In this document: positions 1 through 5,649 of the stretch, piece after piece | Position numbering within the stretch: the first letter of the stretch is position 1 | Layout of the letters: each line of letters starts with the position of its first letter | Origin: Parafilimonas sp. | GTDB taxonomy: Bacteria; Bacteroidota; Bacteroidia; Chitinophagales; Chitinophagaceae | DNA length: 6,551 nucleotides | NCBI GenBank assembly: GCA_023251275.1 | Contig: JAHEZC010000154.1 | Coordinates: 1 to 6,551, forward strand | Direction: 5' to 3' | Translations under genes and position numbers: made by a program | Notes under the pieces: generated by a model | The model's input: the letters and a program-made list of their open reading frames with translations, nothing else | Database searches by the model: none | Told to the model about the DNA's origin: nothing

Positions 1-63
1 CATTATTCTTTATATATTGACGGAAAATTGATCAGCTCAAAACAAATGGTCGTGGCAAGATAA
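1..63 (+). CDS. 3' end of a probable secreted or surface protein with a T9SS-type C-terminal sorting tail (partial)
   Basis: The + frame is open from base 1 to a TAA at 61-63 and encodes 20 C-terminal residues, including YSLYIDGKLISSKQMVV. A Tyr-x-Leu-x-(I/V)-(D/N)-Gly core, then Lys-(K/Q)-(M/I)-V-(V/L), is the last beta-strand pair of C-terminal sorting domains of Bacteroidota type IX secretion cargo, and similar tails occur on tail-fibre-like proteins of this phylum. The assignment is inferred from this short tail; the body of the protein lies outside the window. The stop sits 4 bases from the convergent methyltransferase stop, and a strong + strand terminator follows 45 bases later, which supports a real + strand transcript ending here. 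Confidence 0.55.
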   Translation, partial: HYSLYIDGKLISSKQMVVAR

Positions 64-67
64 AATG

Positions 68-775
68 TCAACTTGCATATATTAAAAATATCGCGGGTCG
101 CTTATGTAAATCCGGGACTGAATTTTTCCATTCCCGGATTTTTTGTGTATGGATATTTTCTGCAGATGAAGTGATGTCAGCACCTATGCACAATTTGGTT
201 TCGCTTTTACAAACTGCCAGAATATCGTGTAGTAACTGATTATTCCTGTAGGGAGTTTCAATAAATATCTGGGTACAATTTTTTTTGCGTGAATATTCTT
301 CTAATTCTTTCAATGTTTTTTTTCTCGCTGATGATTCTATCGGTAAATAGCCAACAAACTGAAAACATTGTCCATTCATTCCGCTTGCCATCAGTGCAAG
401 TAAAATAGAAGATGGCCCAACGAGTGGAATAAGAGTCGCACCAGTTTGTTGAGCCGCATCAACCAATAATTGCCCCGGATCTGCAATACCGGGGCAACCT
501 GCTTCGCTGATAATGCCGATATTTTTTCCTTCTTGCAAATGATGCAGAAATGTTTTTTTTATTTTTTTTTCGGCTTCATCAATTTCATACCACTCGTATG
601 CATCAATTACAATTTCTTTAAACACTTTTTTCAAAAATCGTCTCGCTGATTTTTTATTTTCAGCAAAGAAAACACTGCAATCTTTTACAGCACTTACAAT
701 ATATGCAGGCAATGCTTCAGACGCTTTGTCATCATCACTTAATGCTGATGGTATCAGGTAAACTTTTCCGTTCAT
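68..775 (-). CDS. RsmI-like SAM-dependent methyltransferase (tetrapyrrole methylase fold)
   Basis: This 235-residue protein has the layout of the RsmI / tetrapyrrole methylase superfamily. It has an N-terminal strand KVYLIP (4-9) and the glycine-rich segment EAGCPGIADPGQLLV (91-105), equivalent to the SDAGTP-x-ISDPG block of RsmI. It then has PLVGPSSILLALMASG (117-132) and FVGYLP (140-145), and an FIETPYRN block (171-178). RsmI 2'-O-methylates C1402 of 16S rRNA using S-adenosylmethionine. This protein is about 50 residues shorter than E. coli RsmI, and Bacteroidota can carry a second short family member, so the exact substrate is not assigned. It starts at ATG (773-775 on the minus strand) and ends at the family-typical LHKRPAIF tail. 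The coding strand has long A tracts, including A9 and A8 separated by one T at 553-570. It converges on the left-edge gene, and its 3' end contains that gene's terminator. Confidence 0.88.
   Translation of the reverse strand: MNGKVYLIPSALSDDDKASEALPAYIVSAVKDCSVFFAENKKSARRFLKKVFKEIVIDAYEWYEIDEAEKKIKKTFLHHLQEGKNIGIISEAGCPGIADPGQLLVDAAQQTGATLIPLVGPSSILLALMASGMNGQCFQFVGYLPIESSARKKTLKELEEYSRKKNCTQIFIETPYRNNQLLHDILAVCKSETKLCIGADITSSAENIHTQKIREWKNSVPDLHKRPAIFLIYAS
108..144 (+). terminator. Intrinsic terminator of the left-edge + strand gene, embedded in the convergent methyltransferase CDS
   Basis: A perfect 10-bp inverted repeat (AAATCCGGGA at 108-117, TCCCGGATTT at 132-141) with a 14-nt loop runs into a T tract at 139-144. 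Read on +, this is a classic Rho-independent terminator 45 nt after the stop at 61-63. On the minus strand only three Ts follow the stem, so it should work mainly for + transcripts. The stem lies within codons for the last part of the methyltransferase (IREWKNSVPDL), so it must satisfy both coding and termination. Confidence 0.7.
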
Positions 776-901
776 TCTAAACAGGAGTGTAATTTGATTT
801 GTTTTTTGGCCGCAATTGTTATGTCCGGTAAAATATGGTTGAATTATGTTGAGTAATTTTTCATGCGCATTTTATTGATCGCTATTTGTCTGCGAAGAAA
901 T

Positions 902-1666
902 TTATTCTTCATCTCTTTTTACTTCATGCATACTCAAAGTTGCAGCGATGATGGCATAGGCAGGCGCCAGTACCCAGCCGATCACCGGCAATAAATGTAC
1001 TATATAAAAAAAAAGGCCGGTTCCTATGGCAAGCCCTTTATGATTTTCAATAAAAGCGATGCTGACCGGTGCGCTCATTTTCTTTCTTTCACAACTGTAA
1101 TCGAGCATTGAAAATCCATAATAGTAACATTCCACCAACAAAGCAAGAAGCGGAGTAGCACAGCCTGCAAGCGGTATCAGGGCAAGCAGCATGATTGCAA
1201 TCATATACACGGTTTGCCAGAAAGCATTTCTTAAGGCAATTCTTATTCCCCTGCGAATATCTTTCAGAAGTTGTTTGAAGCTGAAAGGATATTCACGGCC
1301 AAGAAGAATTGAGTCCGTCTTTTCACTCAGATAAGAAAACACAGGCGAGCCAACTATAAGCCAGATGTATTTGAATAAGGAAAAATAGAGCATCATTTGT
1401 ATCAGCCACATGATCAAGGCGGCAAGTGTGAACAGGAAGCCAAGAAAACCGCTGTGTGTTCTGTCAAGCCATGCTTTTAAACCGGTTTTCAGGCTTATCC
1501 ATTCAATGAAATTATTGGCAGTCTTACCAAAAAAATACATCGAAATAATAAATAATATAGTATAGATAATGCCGGGTATAAGTATCCATTTCCATAACCT
1601 GTGTTTAGTGATAAATTGATGCGCTTTAAAATAGCTTTGTATGGAAATAATGATTTCTTTGAGCAC
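902..1666 (-). CDS. EI24 domain (CysZ-like) integral membrane protein
   Basis: This is a 254-residue polytopic membrane protein. Hydrophobic stretches lie at about 26-47, 72-106, 150-180 and 212-244, some long enough to be paired or re-entrant helices. The segment GSPVFSYLSEK (106-116), the amphipathic basic RRGIRIALRNAFWQ region (138-151) and the C-terminal block from the LDYSCER segment through HLLPVIGWVLAPAYAIIAATL fit the EI24 / CysZ family. E. coli CysZ imports sulfate for cysteine synthesis. No cysteine or sulfate genes are nearby, so sulfate transport is only a possibility. The start is GTG at 1664-1666: an in-frame TAA lies three codons upstream and the first internal Met is residue 43, which would remove the first membrane helix. 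The gene is divergent from the glycosylase and 126 bp upstream of the methyltransferase on the same strand, so it could be co-transcribed with it. Confidence 0.8.
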   Translation of the reverse strand: MLKEIIISIQSYFKAHQFITKHRLWKWILIPGIIYTILFIISMYFFGKTANNFIEWISLKTGLKAWLDRTHSGFLGFLFTLAALIMWLIQMMLYFSLFKYIWLIVGSPVFSYLSEKTDSILLGREYPFSFKQLLKDIRRGIRIALRNAFWQTVYMIAIMLLALIPLAGCATPLLALLVECYYYGFSMLDYSCERKKMSAPVSIAFIENHKGLAIGTGLFFYIVHLLPVIGWVLAPAYAIIAATLSMHEVKRDEE

Positions 1667-1723
1667 GCAGGATTATTTTAGCAGTTAAATTTAGTTGAAT
1701 TGAAATTGAATTACGGGAATAAA
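1667..1723. promoter_or_regulatory. Divergent promoter region between the EI24 gene and the DNA glycosylase
   Basis: This AT-rich gap must hold the start signals of two diverging genes. The palindrome TAAATTTA at 1686-1693 matches seven of eight positions of the Bacteroidota -7 box TAnnTTTG on both strands. On +, transcription from it would begin near 1700, which fits the ATG at 1724 and not the TTG at 1700. A TTTG at 1658-1661 is a possible -33 element, but its 24-nt spacing is longer than usual. No -33 element is convincing on the minus strand. Weak evidence. Confidence 0.3.
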
Positions 1724-2356
1724 ATGGATTTATCAAAATTGTATTTACAAAGATTGTGCGCATCTTTTTACCAACGAAAGAATGTACTTGTCATTGCCCG
1801 TGAGCTTCTTGGAAAAATACTGGTTACAAATTTCGATGGAAGGGTTACCGCCGGAATGATTGTGGAAACAGAAGCATACAATGGTATAACAGATAAAGCT
1901 TCCCATGCATATAATGGAAGAAAGACCCGCCGCACAGAAATAATGTATAAGGCAGGTGGCGTGGCGTATGTGTATTTGTGCTATGGTATTCATCATTTAT
2001 TTAATGTCGTGACCAATGCGGAAGATGTACCGCATGCGGTTTTAATAAGAGCAATTGAACCGCTTTATGGTGTAAATGAAATGATGGCAAAATGTGAAAA
2101 AAAACAATTTGACAGTACGCTTACCAAAGGCCCTGGAAATCTTTCAAAAGCACTTGGCATTTCAACAGAATGTTCCGGGTTTGATTTATGTGGCGATAAT
2201 ATTTTTATTGCTGATATAAAAAAGCAATTCAAAAAAAGTGATATCATAACTACGGCGAGAATTGGAGTTAAATATGCTGCAGAAGATGCATTGCTTCCTT
2301 ACCGTTTTTTCATTAAAAATAATTTGTTTGTCAGCCAGTCGAAAAAAAATATTTAA
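1724..2356 (+). CDS. DNA-3-methyladenine glycosylase, AAG/MPG family
   Basis: This base-excision repair enzyme removes alkylated purines such as 3-methyladenine, and in this family often hypoxanthine, by cutting the N-glycosidic bond. With the ATG at 1724 the protein has 210 residues, normal for bacterial members. Key residues align with human AAG: IVETEAY at 46-52 gives the catalytic Glu50 (human Glu125) and intercalating Tyr52 (Tyr127); His61 matches His136; YVYLCYG gives Tyr84 and Tyr87 (Tyr159, Tyr162); Asn94 matches Asn169; and LIRAIEP holds Arg109 (Arg182). GPGNLSKALGI is the conserved late motif. All active-site residues are present, so the enzyme should work. An upstream in-frame TTG at 1700 would add eight residues; ATG is preferred because it is the stronger codon and the possible promoter overlaps the TTG region. 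The gene ends 122 bp before rpsJ, with no clear terminator between them. Confidence 0.93.
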   Translation: MDLSKLYLQRLCASFYQRKNVLVIARELLGKILVTNFDGRVTAGMIVETEAYNGITDKASHAYNGRKTRRTEIMYKAGGVAYVYLCYGIHHLFNVVTNAEDVPHAVLIRAIEPLYGVNEMMAKCEKKQFDSTLTKGPGNLSKALGISTECSGFDLCGDNIFIADIKKQFKKSDIITTARIGVKYAAEDALLPYRFFIKNNLFVSQSKKNI

Positions 2357-2416
2357 GAAAATAGCACAAGATTGCATTCCGGGTGCGGCGTGTTATCAAA
2401 AATTCTTTTAAAAATC

Positions 2417-2447
2417 TTGTCATTTAAATTGCAACCCCCTACCTTTG
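2417..2447 (+). promoter_or_regulatory. Bacteroidota-type promoter of the S10 operon
   Basis: TACCTTTG at 2440-2447 matches the Bacteroidota -7 consensus TAnnTTTG exactly. TTG at 2417-2419 lies 20 bases upstream as a -33 element. Transcription would begin near 2451-2454, about 25-28 nt before the rpsJ ATG. This makes rpsJ the first gene of its own transcript. Confidence 0.75.
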
Positions 2448-2451
2448 CGCT

Positions 2452-2470
2452 CCCAAAACGAAATTTTGGG
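2452..2470 (+). promoter_or_regulatory. Hairpin at the predicted 5' end of the S10 operon mRNA
   Basis: CCCAAAA (2452-2458) and TTTTGGG (2464-2470) form a 7-bp stem with the loop CGAAA, ending 8 nt before the rpsJ ATG. Given the promoter position, the stem would sit at or within a few bases of the transcript 5' end. Such a hairpin can stabilise mRNA or limit initiation on rpsJ; either role is inference. It is far smaller than the E. coli S10 leader through which L4 acts. Confidence 0.5.
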
Positions 2471-2478
2471 TTCACGAC

Positions 2479-2784
2479 ATGTCTCAGAGAATCAGAATCA
2501 AATTACAATCTTATGATCACAACCTGGTGGATAAATCTGCCGAGAAGATTGTAAAAACGGTACGCAGCACAGGTGCGGTGGTTACGGGGCCAATCCCCCT
2601 GCCTACACGCAAAAGAATTTTCACCGTGCTTCGTTCCCCCCATGTAAATAAGAAAAGCCGTGAGCAATTCCAGCTATCCACCCACAAGCGGTTACTGGAT
2701 ATATATACATCTTCATCCAGAACGGTAGATGCGCTTAGTAAACTTGATCTGCCTTCAGGTGTGGAAGTAGAGATAAAAGCGTAA
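2479..2784 (+). CDS. rpsJ: 30S ribosomal protein S10
   Basis: This 101-residue protein of normal family length lies in the head of the small subunit; in other bacteria S10 also acts with NusB in transcription antitermination. The start [18 protein letters not shown], the block [28 protein letters not shown] and the end SGVEVEIKA are S10 signatures. The PLPT-(R/K) stretch lies in the long loop that reaches into 16S rRNA. The ATG at 2479 is the first in-frame start with S10 homology, and there is no Shine-Dalgarno sequence. It is the promoter-proximal gene of the cluster. The gene before it is a DNA glycosylase, not fusA. An unusually long spacer separates it from rplC. Confidence 0.98.
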   Translation: MSQRIRIKLQSYDHNLVDKSAEKIVKTVRSTGAVVTGPIPLPTRKRIFTVLRSPHVNKKSREQFQLSTHKRLLDIYTSSSRTVDALSKLDLPSGVEVEIKA

Positions 2785-3071
2785 GAAAACCTCATCATTA
2801 GGGGTGCAGGTAAAAGTTCTTATAAATAAAATATCATCTCTCAATCCGGCCGCAGGCGGGAGAAAAGAGCTCTGAAATTAATAAAGTGATGTCTGTTGCT
2901 TCCTAATGCAAATAAGAACGTCACAACATATAAACAAGCCCTTCGAGGTTTGTTTGCCGCCGGTTCTTCCAGGCTTTGCGCCAGCAACGGAAAAGGTCGG
3001 TGGGAAACAGGGATTGAAGATCCGAACATCATCGGTCTGTCCTGATAACCTTGCGGTGCACAAACCGTAAA
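2785..3071 (+). ncRNA. Candidate structured RNA leader in the rpsJ-rplC spacer
   Basis: This gap is unusually long for adjacent S10-operon genes and visibly richer in G+C than its surroundings (35 of 60 bases at 2941-3000). By eye it folds into a series of hairpins: TCTC/GAGA with CCG/CGG at 2839-2863; a 7-bp stem 2886-2892 with 2918-2924; a 9-bp stem 2932-2940 with 2947-2955, loop CTTCGA; a stem from about 2957-2970 to 2989-3004; a bulged stem within 3008-3044; and CGGT/ACCG at 3054-3067, 7 nt before the rplC start. Several stems use G-U pairs, a hint of RNA rather than DNA function. A regulatory leader for rplC, rplD and later genes is the first idea. A dispersed palindromic repeat or a small coding gene (2906-3070) are alternatives. 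No named RNA family was recognised. Confidence 0.35.
2906..3070 (+). other. Unconfirmed 54-codon ORF ending one base before rplC
   Basis: An ATG at 2906 opens a frame that runs to a TAA at 3068-3070, so its stop lies one base before the ATG ATG pair of rplC. The peptide is Pro- and Lys-rich, with two Cys and no transmembrane or signal segment; I recognise no family. Tight spacing to rplC suggests possible translational coupling. Against coding: the region is open in other frames and on the opposite strand too, its base composition differs from the flanking genes, and strong hairpins occupy most of it. The open frame may simply follow from the higher G+C. Confidence 0.2.
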
Positions 3072-3074
3072 ATG

Positions 3075-3692
3075 ATGAAAGGAATTATTGGTAAAAAAAT
3101 TGGGATGACCAGCATCTTTACTCCCGACGGCAGGCAGACAGCCTGTACTGTTATTGAAGCGGGGCCATGTGTCGTAACCCAGGTAAAATCAAAAGATACA
3201 GATGGTTATAATGCCCTGCAATTAGCTTTTGGTGATAAAAAAGAAAAGCACTCCATAAAACCTGAGATCAATCATTTCTCCAAAGCCGGCACAGCTCCCA
3301 AAAGTTTTGTAAAAGAATTTCGTGATTATTTCCAGGATAAAAATTTAGGTGAGGTTATTACTGCTGAAATTTTTGAAGAAGGGGAAAAGGTAGATGTTGT
3401 AGGTACTTCAAAAGGTAAGGGTTTCCAGGGTGTTGTGAAGCGTCATGGATTTACCGGTGTGGGCGGGGCAAGTCATGGACAACACGATCGTCAGAGAGCG
3501 CCGGGTTCTATTGGTAACTCCTCTGATGCATCCCGTGTTTTTAAAGGAGTGAGAATGGCTGGCCGCATGGGGACAGATCGTGTAAAGCTTAAAGGATTAA
3601 AAGTATTGAAAATCTTTGCTGAAAAGAATTACATTATAGTAAGTGGTTCCGTTCCGGGGCATAACGGTTCAATCGTTTATATTCAAAAATAA
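3075..3692 (+). CDS. rplC: 50S ribosomal protein L3
   Basis: This 205-residue protein binds near the 3' end of 23S rRNA, is an early assembly protein, and sends an extension toward the peptidyl transferase centre. The start [12 protein letters not shown] and the central block [17 protein letters not shown] (110-126) through HRQ-like [11 protein letters not shown] (137-147) and [13 protein letters not shown] (154-166) identify L3. E. coli Gln150, methylated by PrmB, is replaced here by Ser150, so that modification cannot occur at this position; this is seen in the sequence and fits Bacteroidota L3. Two tandem ATGs (3072 and 3075) precede the conserved N-terminus; 3075 matches the family start best. 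A TTG at 3051 would add a non-conserved extension through a hairpin and is unlikely. The long structured spacer lies just upstream. Confidence 0.98.
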   Translation: MKGIIGKKIGMTSIFTPDGRQTACTVIEAGPCVVTQVKSKDTDGYNALQLAFGDKKEKHSIKPEINHFSKAGTAPKSFVKEFRDYFQDKNLGEVITAEIFEEGEKVDVVGTSKGKGFQGVVKRHGFTGVGGASHGQHDRQRAPGSIGNSSDASRVFKGVRMAGRMGTDRVKLKGLKVLKIFAEKNYIIVSGSVPGHNGSIVYIQK

Positions 3693-3724
3693 ATCAGTAA
3701 GCTGTTCAAAAAAATATTGATTTA
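3690..3724 (+). promoter_or_regulatory. Hairpin across the rplC stop codon, in the rplC-rplD spacer
   Basis: TAAATCAGTA (3690-3699) pairs with TATTGATTTA (3715-3724) as a 10-bp stem with one G-U pair and a 15-nt loop. The rplC stop codon TAA is the first three bases of the stem, and rplD starts 13 nt after it. No T run follows, so it is not an intrinsic terminator. A role in mRNA processing or in tuning rplD translation is possible; AT-rich chance pairing is the alternative. Confidence 0.3.
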
Positions 3725-3737
3725 AAACGGGAAAGAC

Positions 3738-4376
3738 ATGCAAATTGAAGTTCTGAACACTCAAGGGGAAAGCACAGGCAGAACGGTTGAATTACCGGAT
3801 GATATATTCGGAATAGTACCTAACGATCATGCAATTTACCTGGCTGTGAAGCAATACCTTGCTGCAAATCACCAGGGTACACACAAAGTAAAAACCCGCA
3901 TGGAAGTAAAGGGAGCAAGCCGTAAACTGCATCGCCAGAAAGGAACCGGGGGGTCACGAAAGGGCAATATCCGCAATCCTTTATACAAAGGCGGTGGTAC
4001 TATTTTCGGACCAAAACCACATGGTTATGATTTTAAGCTGAATAAAAAAGTGAAAGACTTAGCTAAAACGAGCGCCTTAAGTTACAAAGCAAAAGAAAGT
4101 GCAATCCTGATAATTGAAGAGTTTGCCATGGATGCACCCAAAACAAAACGGTTTGTTGAGGTATTGACGAATTTAAAAGTGGAAAATAAAAAGACGTTGG
4201 TTGTAACATCTGAGAATAATGATAATTTATACCTGAGCTTACGGAATATACCTTCAGTAGAAAGCACTTTGCTGGCGGACATTAATACATATAATATTAT
4301 GAATGCTGATGTGCTGATATTAACGGAGAACGCAGCTAAAATTTTTACTGAGGAAGAATTACCGGCAGAAGCTTAG
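3738..4376 (+). CDS. rplD: 50S ribosomal protein L4
   Basis: This 212-residue protein is of normal length for L4. It binds 23S rRNA domain I, and its long loop lines the peptide exit tunnel together with L22. The loop is evident as a basic, Gly-rich stretch, RKLHRQKGTGGSRKGN (62-77) through GGGTIFGPKPH (85-95). The C-terminal half has the alternating strands and helices of the globular domain, with ALSYKAKE (113-120) and TLVVT (153-157). In E. coli free L4 represses the S10 operon by binding the leader upstream of rpsJ. Here that leader is very short, so if L4 regulates this operon it probably acts elsewhere, for example at the rpsJ-rplC spacer; that is inference. ATG at 3738 matches the family start, and the gene ends with TAG. 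Confidence 0.97.
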   Translation: MQIEVLNTQGESTGRTVELPDDIFGIVPNDHAIYLAVKQYLAANHQGTHKVKTRMEVKGASRKLHRQKGTGGSRKGNIRNPLYKGGGTIFGPKPHGYDFKLNKKVKDLAKTSALSYKAKESAILIIEEFAMDAPKTKRFVEVLTNLKVENKKTLVVTSENNDNLYLSLRNIPSVESTLLADINTYNIMNADVLILTENAAKIFTEEELPAEA

Positions 4377-4435
4377 GCAACTCACCCATGAGTGAAATAA
4401 TTATAAACATACTAAAGTTCATGAAATAAGTGATC

Positions 4436-4442
4436 AGGAGGG
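4436..4442 (+). promoter_or_regulatory. Full Shine-Dalgarno sequence of rplW
   Basis: AGGAGGG at 4436-4442 lies 8 nt before the rplW ATG and complements the 16S anti-Shine-Dalgarno core CCUCC. Other genes in the window lack a comparable site, as expected for Bacteroidota, where the anti-Shine-Dalgarno is known to be largely sequestered on the ribosome. Confidence 0.75.
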
Positions 4443-4450
4443 TTTAAACA

Positions 4451-4750
4451 ATGAGATCGAGCGAAGTATTGATAAAACCGATTATTACAGAAAAGGCAAA
4501 CAACCAGCAGGACAAATTAAGAAGATATGCCTTTAAAGTACATCACAAAGCTAATAAGCTGGAAATAAAGAAAGCTGTGGAGGAGTTCTATGGTGTATCT
4601 GTTGTGGATGTAAATACAATAGTAGTGCCGGGGAAAAATAAAACCCGCTTCACCAAAGCAGGTTTTATTCAGGGTATGAAGCCTTCTTATAAGAAAGCTT
4701 ATATAACATTAGAAGAAGGTGAAGTACTTGACTTTTACGCAAATATCTAA
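4451..4750 (+). CDS. rplW: 50S ribosomal protein L23
   Basis: This 99-residue protein matches the usual L23 length. L23 sits at the exit of the peptide tunnel and, in bacteria generally, docks trigger factor and the signal recognition particle. The N-terminal VLIKPIITEKA (6-16), the KVHHKANKLEIKKAVEEFYGVSV region and VNTIVVPGK (54-62) followed by the KPSYKKAYITLEEGE tail are L23 signatures. Translation should start at ATG 4451, 8 nt after a full AGGAGGG. The 74-nt spacer after rplD also holds a 13-codon ORF (4388-4429) whose ATG overlaps a small ACTCA/TGAGT hairpin. Confidence 0.97.
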   Translation: MRSSEVLIKPIITEKANNQQDKLRRYAFKVHHKANKLEIKKAVEEFYGVSVVDVNTIVVPGKNKTRFTKAGFIQGMKPSYKKAYITLEEGEVLDFYANI

Positions 4751-4761
4751 ATCTATAGCAG

Positions 4762-4780
4762 GCGAAGCTGAAAAATTCGC
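4762..4780 (+). promoter_or_regulatory. Small hairpin in the rplW-rplB spacer
   Basis: GCGAA (4762-4766) and TTCGC (4776-4780) form a 5-bp stem with a 9-nt loop, ending 17 nt before the rplB ATG. There is no T tract after it. This could be a processing or initiation-tuning structure, or chance. Confidence 0.2.
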
Positions 4781-4797
4781 ATAAAAGATAGCAAGAC

Positions 4798-5634
4798 ATG
4801 GCATTAAAAAAATTTAAACCGATGACTGCGGGAACGCGGTGGAGAATAGGCAATGCTTATGCAGAGCTTACTACCGATAAGCCCGAAAAGAGTTTACTGG
4901 AGCCAACTCACGGCTCTGGCGGCAGGAATGTTCAGGGCAGGCGTTCTATGAGGTATATTGGAGGGGGCCATAAGAAGCATTATCGCATAATTGATTTTAA
5001 AAGAAACAAGCAGGGCGTCGAAGCAACTGTTGCTACTATAGAATATGATCCAGGCCGCACGGCTTTTATTGCTTTATTGGAATATGCAGATGGTGAGAAA
5101 AGATATATCCTTGCTCCCCAGGGTTTACAGGAAGGAACAAAAGTGATTTCAGGCGACAACGTTGCCCCGGAAATTGGTAATGCGCTTAAAATGTTAAACA
5201 TGCCCTTGGGTACAATTATACATAACATTGAATTGCAGCCCGGGCAGGGTGGGAAACTGGCTCGCAGCGCTGGATCTTCCGCGCAGCTTACCAATAAGGA
5301 AGAAAAATATGCTGTTTTGAAAATGCCTTCAGGAGAATTAAGAAAAGTGCTGATAAATTGTTATGCTACTGTGGGAGAGGTTAGTAATAGTGACCATAAC
5401 CTTGAAACAGCAGGTAAAGCCGGGAGAAACCGGTGGAAAGGCATTCGTCCGCGTAACAGAGGTGTGGCCATGAATCCCGTAGATCATCCAATGGGTGGAG
5501 GCGAAGGCAAAGCAAGCGGAGGACATCCAAGAAGCAGAAAAGGTAAATATGCAAAAGGAGAAAAGACACGTAAACGGCATAAAGGAAGCAATATGCTCAT
5601 CCTTCAGAGAAGAGATGGGAGTAAGGTAAAATAA
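4798..5634 (+). CDS. rplB: 50S ribosomal protein L2
   Basis: This 278-residue protein is slightly longer than E. coli L2 (273). It binds 23S rRNA domain IV, helps subunit association and supports peptidyl transferase activity. The N-terminal half carries the RNA-binding domain ([20 protein letters not shown], about 42-61), followed by the barrel region with [16 protein letters not shown]. The C-terminal signature [19 protein letters not shown] holds His230, which equals the conserved His229 of mature E. coli L2. The second His of E. coli VDHPHGGGEG is Met here, a variant familiar from Bacteroidota L2. The very basic tail is typical. ATG at 4798 matches the family start; no Shine-Dalgarno is present. 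Confidence 0.98.
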   Translation: MALKKFKPMTAGTRWRIGNAYAELTTDKPEKSLLEPTHGSGGRNVQGRRSMRYIGGGHKKHYRIIDFKRNKQGVEATVATIEYDPGRTAFIALLEYADGEKRYILAPQGLQEGTKVISGDNVAPEIGNALKMLNMPLGTIIHNIELQPGQGGKLARSAGSSAQLTNKEEKYAVLKMPSGELRKVLINCYATVGEVSNSDHNLETAGKAGRNRWKGIRPRNRGVAMNPVDHPMGGGEGKASGGHPRSRKGKYAKGEKTRKRHKGSNMLILQRRDGSKVK

Positions 5635-5649
5635 ACAATTTGGAAATGA

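Noticed and set aside
1700..1723. TTG at 1700 as the start of the DNA glycosylase
   Set aside because: It adds eight residues not needed for the family fold and overlaps the likely promoter region. ATG at 1724 is the better start.
2841..3063. Antisense ORFs of about 60 codons in the rpsJ-rplC spacer
   Set aside because: They overlap each other in two frames, have no recognisable domain, and are explained by the low stop density of a GC-rich stretch.
2785..3071. tRNA, RNase P RNA, tmRNA or a named riboswitch in the spacer
   Set aside because: I could not match a cloverleaf or the conserved cores of these RNAs. Only generic hairpins are supported.
3051..3074. TTG at 3051 as the start of rplC
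   Set aside because: It would add a non-conserved extension read through a hairpin. L3 proteins begin [12 protein letters not shown], which matches ATG 3075 (or the tandem ATG 3072).
4980..5580. Antisense ORFs inside rplB
   Set aside because: They are shadows of a highly conserved ribosomal gene; no plausible product or start signal.
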